In this document: positions 18,760-20,365 of the stretch, in pieces
Layout of the letters: every line of letters starts with the position of its first letter
How positions within the stretch are numbered: position 1 is the first letter of the stretch
From: Echinostoma caproni
Lineage: Eukaryota; Platyhelminthes; Trematoda; Plagiorchiida; Echinostomatidae
NCBI GenBank assembly: GCA_900618425.1
Contig: UZAN01043322.1
Coordinates: forward strand, 21,766-42,130
Direction of reading: 5' to 3'
Length of the DNA: 20,365 nt
Translations under genes and position numbers: made by a program
The notes under the pieces: generated by a model
What the model was told of the DNA's origin: nothing
What the model saw: only the letters and a program-made list of their open reading frames with translations
Databases searched by the model: none

Positions 18760-20024
18760 TTCAAGAAAGTTTAGAACGACGTACAGTTGCTCAGAAGGCG
18801 GACGAAGTAGAGGAGGAGGAACAATTCACCGAAGAGACAGACGATCAACAACAGGAACAGTCCACATCTCGTAGCGGACGAACACCGATCAACTGGCGTC
18901 AAGAAGAAGACTTGATTGATCGTATCGGTAAAGATGAGGGTCAGGAAGTGCAAAAACGTATGCAAGTCGAACGGGAGCGTGTTTTACCGTATGAGTTTGT
19001 GCGTAGCACATTGGAAAGAATGGCTGCCGAATGGGGCGGGATGGGTCGAGTGATGAACACCATTCATGGTGGAATCAAGAAAAAACAACCACAGATTGAT
19101 CAGTTGGACAGTTTACTCAAATCCCGTGAATGTCGCGTGGGTATGTTGAACAGTGTGGTCAGTCCACCTTGGGCATTCTTTTATCTGAGTGTTCTTTTGG
19201 GCACCCCGCGTACGCTGATGGAACATTTGGAAACGCTGTTGGATCCAGACACGTCAGCGGATATCTTGAACGGATTGCGGATGCAACTGATTGGCTATTT
19301 GGGAACTGGACAACGGCTGGATCAATTCACACAGGAATTCGGTGCAATCAAACAAATGCTCGAGGACATTCTGACCGGTCGTGGCATGCCCAAAGATGCC
19401 GCAAAGAATTTGATCTATGAGGCGTTATCTGACAATCCGGATGCGAAACATCGTATCGGTCAGTGGGTCTCCATGCCAGACGCCGAGGAGGTCATGCACG
19501 CAGTTCGAACCTGTAATCGAGATCGAGTCCTAGCCCTGTCCACCGCACTAGCCACGGCAAAACGGATGGATTTGCCACAAACAATAGCGGACAGTTTGTT
19601 AGATCGCAGTAAAGAGTCGGCAGATGCCAGTCTACTGGCTCAGTTAGATGTAGACGTGAGACGTGTGATGCAATACGATGGTCGTGATTTGGAGGAACCA
19701 GAAGAAACAAGCGTGGGAGAACGAGCTGGTACACAATTGAAAGTGCAACTGGCAAAACCGAAACGATCGGAGATGAAAAAACCGAAGGCAACCACCTTTT
19801 TCTCATCTCCAAGTAGTAGTGACCTGTCCGGGTCGATTATGGACAGTCCGGACGAGACAAAACAGGCAACTCCTTTGAAGAAGGGGGCGAAATTACCAAA
19901 GAAAGACAGTGATCTGAAAACGGGCTCCGAGGCCGCTCGCAGACTCGAGAGTGACACACATGTGCTGGACGAACAAAAATTGTCTCGAAAAGCCCGTGCT
20001 GGTGTGCCGGTCGTGGAACAAGTG
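18760..20024 (+). CDS. Large exon of unrecognised host gene
   Basis: This 1265-bp exon starts after a strong T-rich acceptor (TTTGCACATTTCAG) with TT completing a Val codon from the exon ending at 12810. It then runs 421 codons without a stop. The best donor is GTG|GTATGC at 20024/20025 in phase 0; CAA|GTGGTA three bases earlier is an alternative. Residue layout within the exon: Glu/Gln-rich segment at 10-35; charged helix with RQEEDLIDRIGKDEGQE at 45-65; EFVRSTLERMAAEWGGMGRV at about 80-100; a helical, mostly hydrophobic core from about 110 to 300 (PPWAFFYLSVLLGTPRTL, DILNGLRMQLIGYLGTG, DAAKNLIYEALSDNPDA); then a Lys/Ser/Pro-rich tail (KKPKATTFFSSPSSSDLSGS) likely disordered. No signal peptide or clear membrane span is seen. 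I do not recognise the family; the helical core could be a repeat solenoid. The protein continues in later exons outside the window. Confidence 0.85.
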
Positions 20025-20324
20025 GTATGCTCTTTCTGTTTCTATGCCCCTGATCATATTTATGACCCATCAACTTCTTTTCGGGGGNGGGGAGGGGCGA
20101 TGCAAGAATTGTTTGATGATCAATATAATGATTGGTTGTCCCGTATGGTTGAGTTTTCATTGATCATCACCACGCATCAGACAAGGTGTAACAGAATATG
20201 TTCAATTGTAAAGGCTCTTGATGATCGGGTGTAGCGCTTGCTGAACTATAAGAATTGGTTTACCAGCAAATCAATAATATGGTTCGGTCCAACAGTTGCC
20301 AACAGGGTATGTAGTAATCGTGAG
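20025..20324 (+). other. Start of intron 3
   Basis: The open frame runs on past the donor to 20234 but changes character: a G-run with an N at 20088 and low-complexity text replace the biased coding composition. This favours the donor at 20025. No further exon is seen. Confidence 0.6.
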
Positions 20325-20365
20325 AATTGTAGTACGCACTGATCACGAAATACGAATCACGGATT
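20325..20365 (+). repeat. 5' end of ~410-bp dispersed repeat, copy D (cut by window end)
   Basis: These 41 bases match 10539-10579 with two differences (AATTGTAGTACGCACTGATC and onward). This is the closest pair in the family visible here and fixes the 5' boundary of the unit. Confidence 0.8.

Noticed and set aside
1..20365. CRISPR array, toxin-antitoxin or phage-defence system
   Set aside because: There are no regularly spaced direct repeats and no prokaryotic gene organisation; the window is eukaryotic.

Overview
The window looks like animal nuclear DNA, most likely from a flatworm and probably a trematode. Genes are split by long introns with consensus splice sites, and the rest is crowded with decayed transposons typical of metazoa: Penelope-like, CR1-like non-LTR, Gypsy-like LTR, mariner and pogo/Tigger. 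The trematode assignment is an inference from this element mix and the intron size; nothing in the window proves it. There are no bacterial operons, CRISPR arrays, rRNA or canonical tRNA genes. Four single N bases occur (7265, 14624, 16974, 20088), two of them inside G homopolymers.

Layout. From 1 to about 10135 I find no intact gene, only relics. These are pieces of a ~410-bp dispersed repeat (1-102, 967-1325), a Penelope-like C-terminal relic on + (3112-3660), a pogo/Tigger transposase relic on - (4735-5490), a mariner D34D relic on + (5901-6949) and a second, better preserved Penelope-like relic on - (8562-9540). From about 10166 to beyond 20024 runs one host gene on +. I can see three exons: 10190-10237 (or starting at 10166), 12525-12810 and 18760-20024. 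Their splice phases agree and together they give 533 codons without a stop. The gene continues past a donor at 20025. I do not recognise the protein. It is acidic and probably coiled-coil near the N-terminus, alpha-helical in the middle, and Ser/Lys-rich at the end.

The introns are transposon sinks. Intron 1 (10238-12524) holds a nearly complete copy of the ~410-bp repeat, a 145-bp foldback hairpin, a tRNA-like SINE candidate and a (GCCT)5 tract. Intron 2 (12811-18759) holds a CR1-like relic on -, a second tRNA-like SINE candidate on -, and a short LTR element (15306-17234) that keeps gag and a mutated protease but no recognisable reverse transcriptase or integrase. An inverted solo LTR of the same family follows it (17281-17540), with a 46-bp CTA/ATT tract between. 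The repeat family that opens the window also begins again at its last 41 bases.

No new multi-gene biological system is visible. The items most worth a second look are the unrecognised multi-exon gene, the inverted LTR pair in a trinucleotide tract, the intronic foldback hairpin, and the relics that keep one reading frame through several stop codons.
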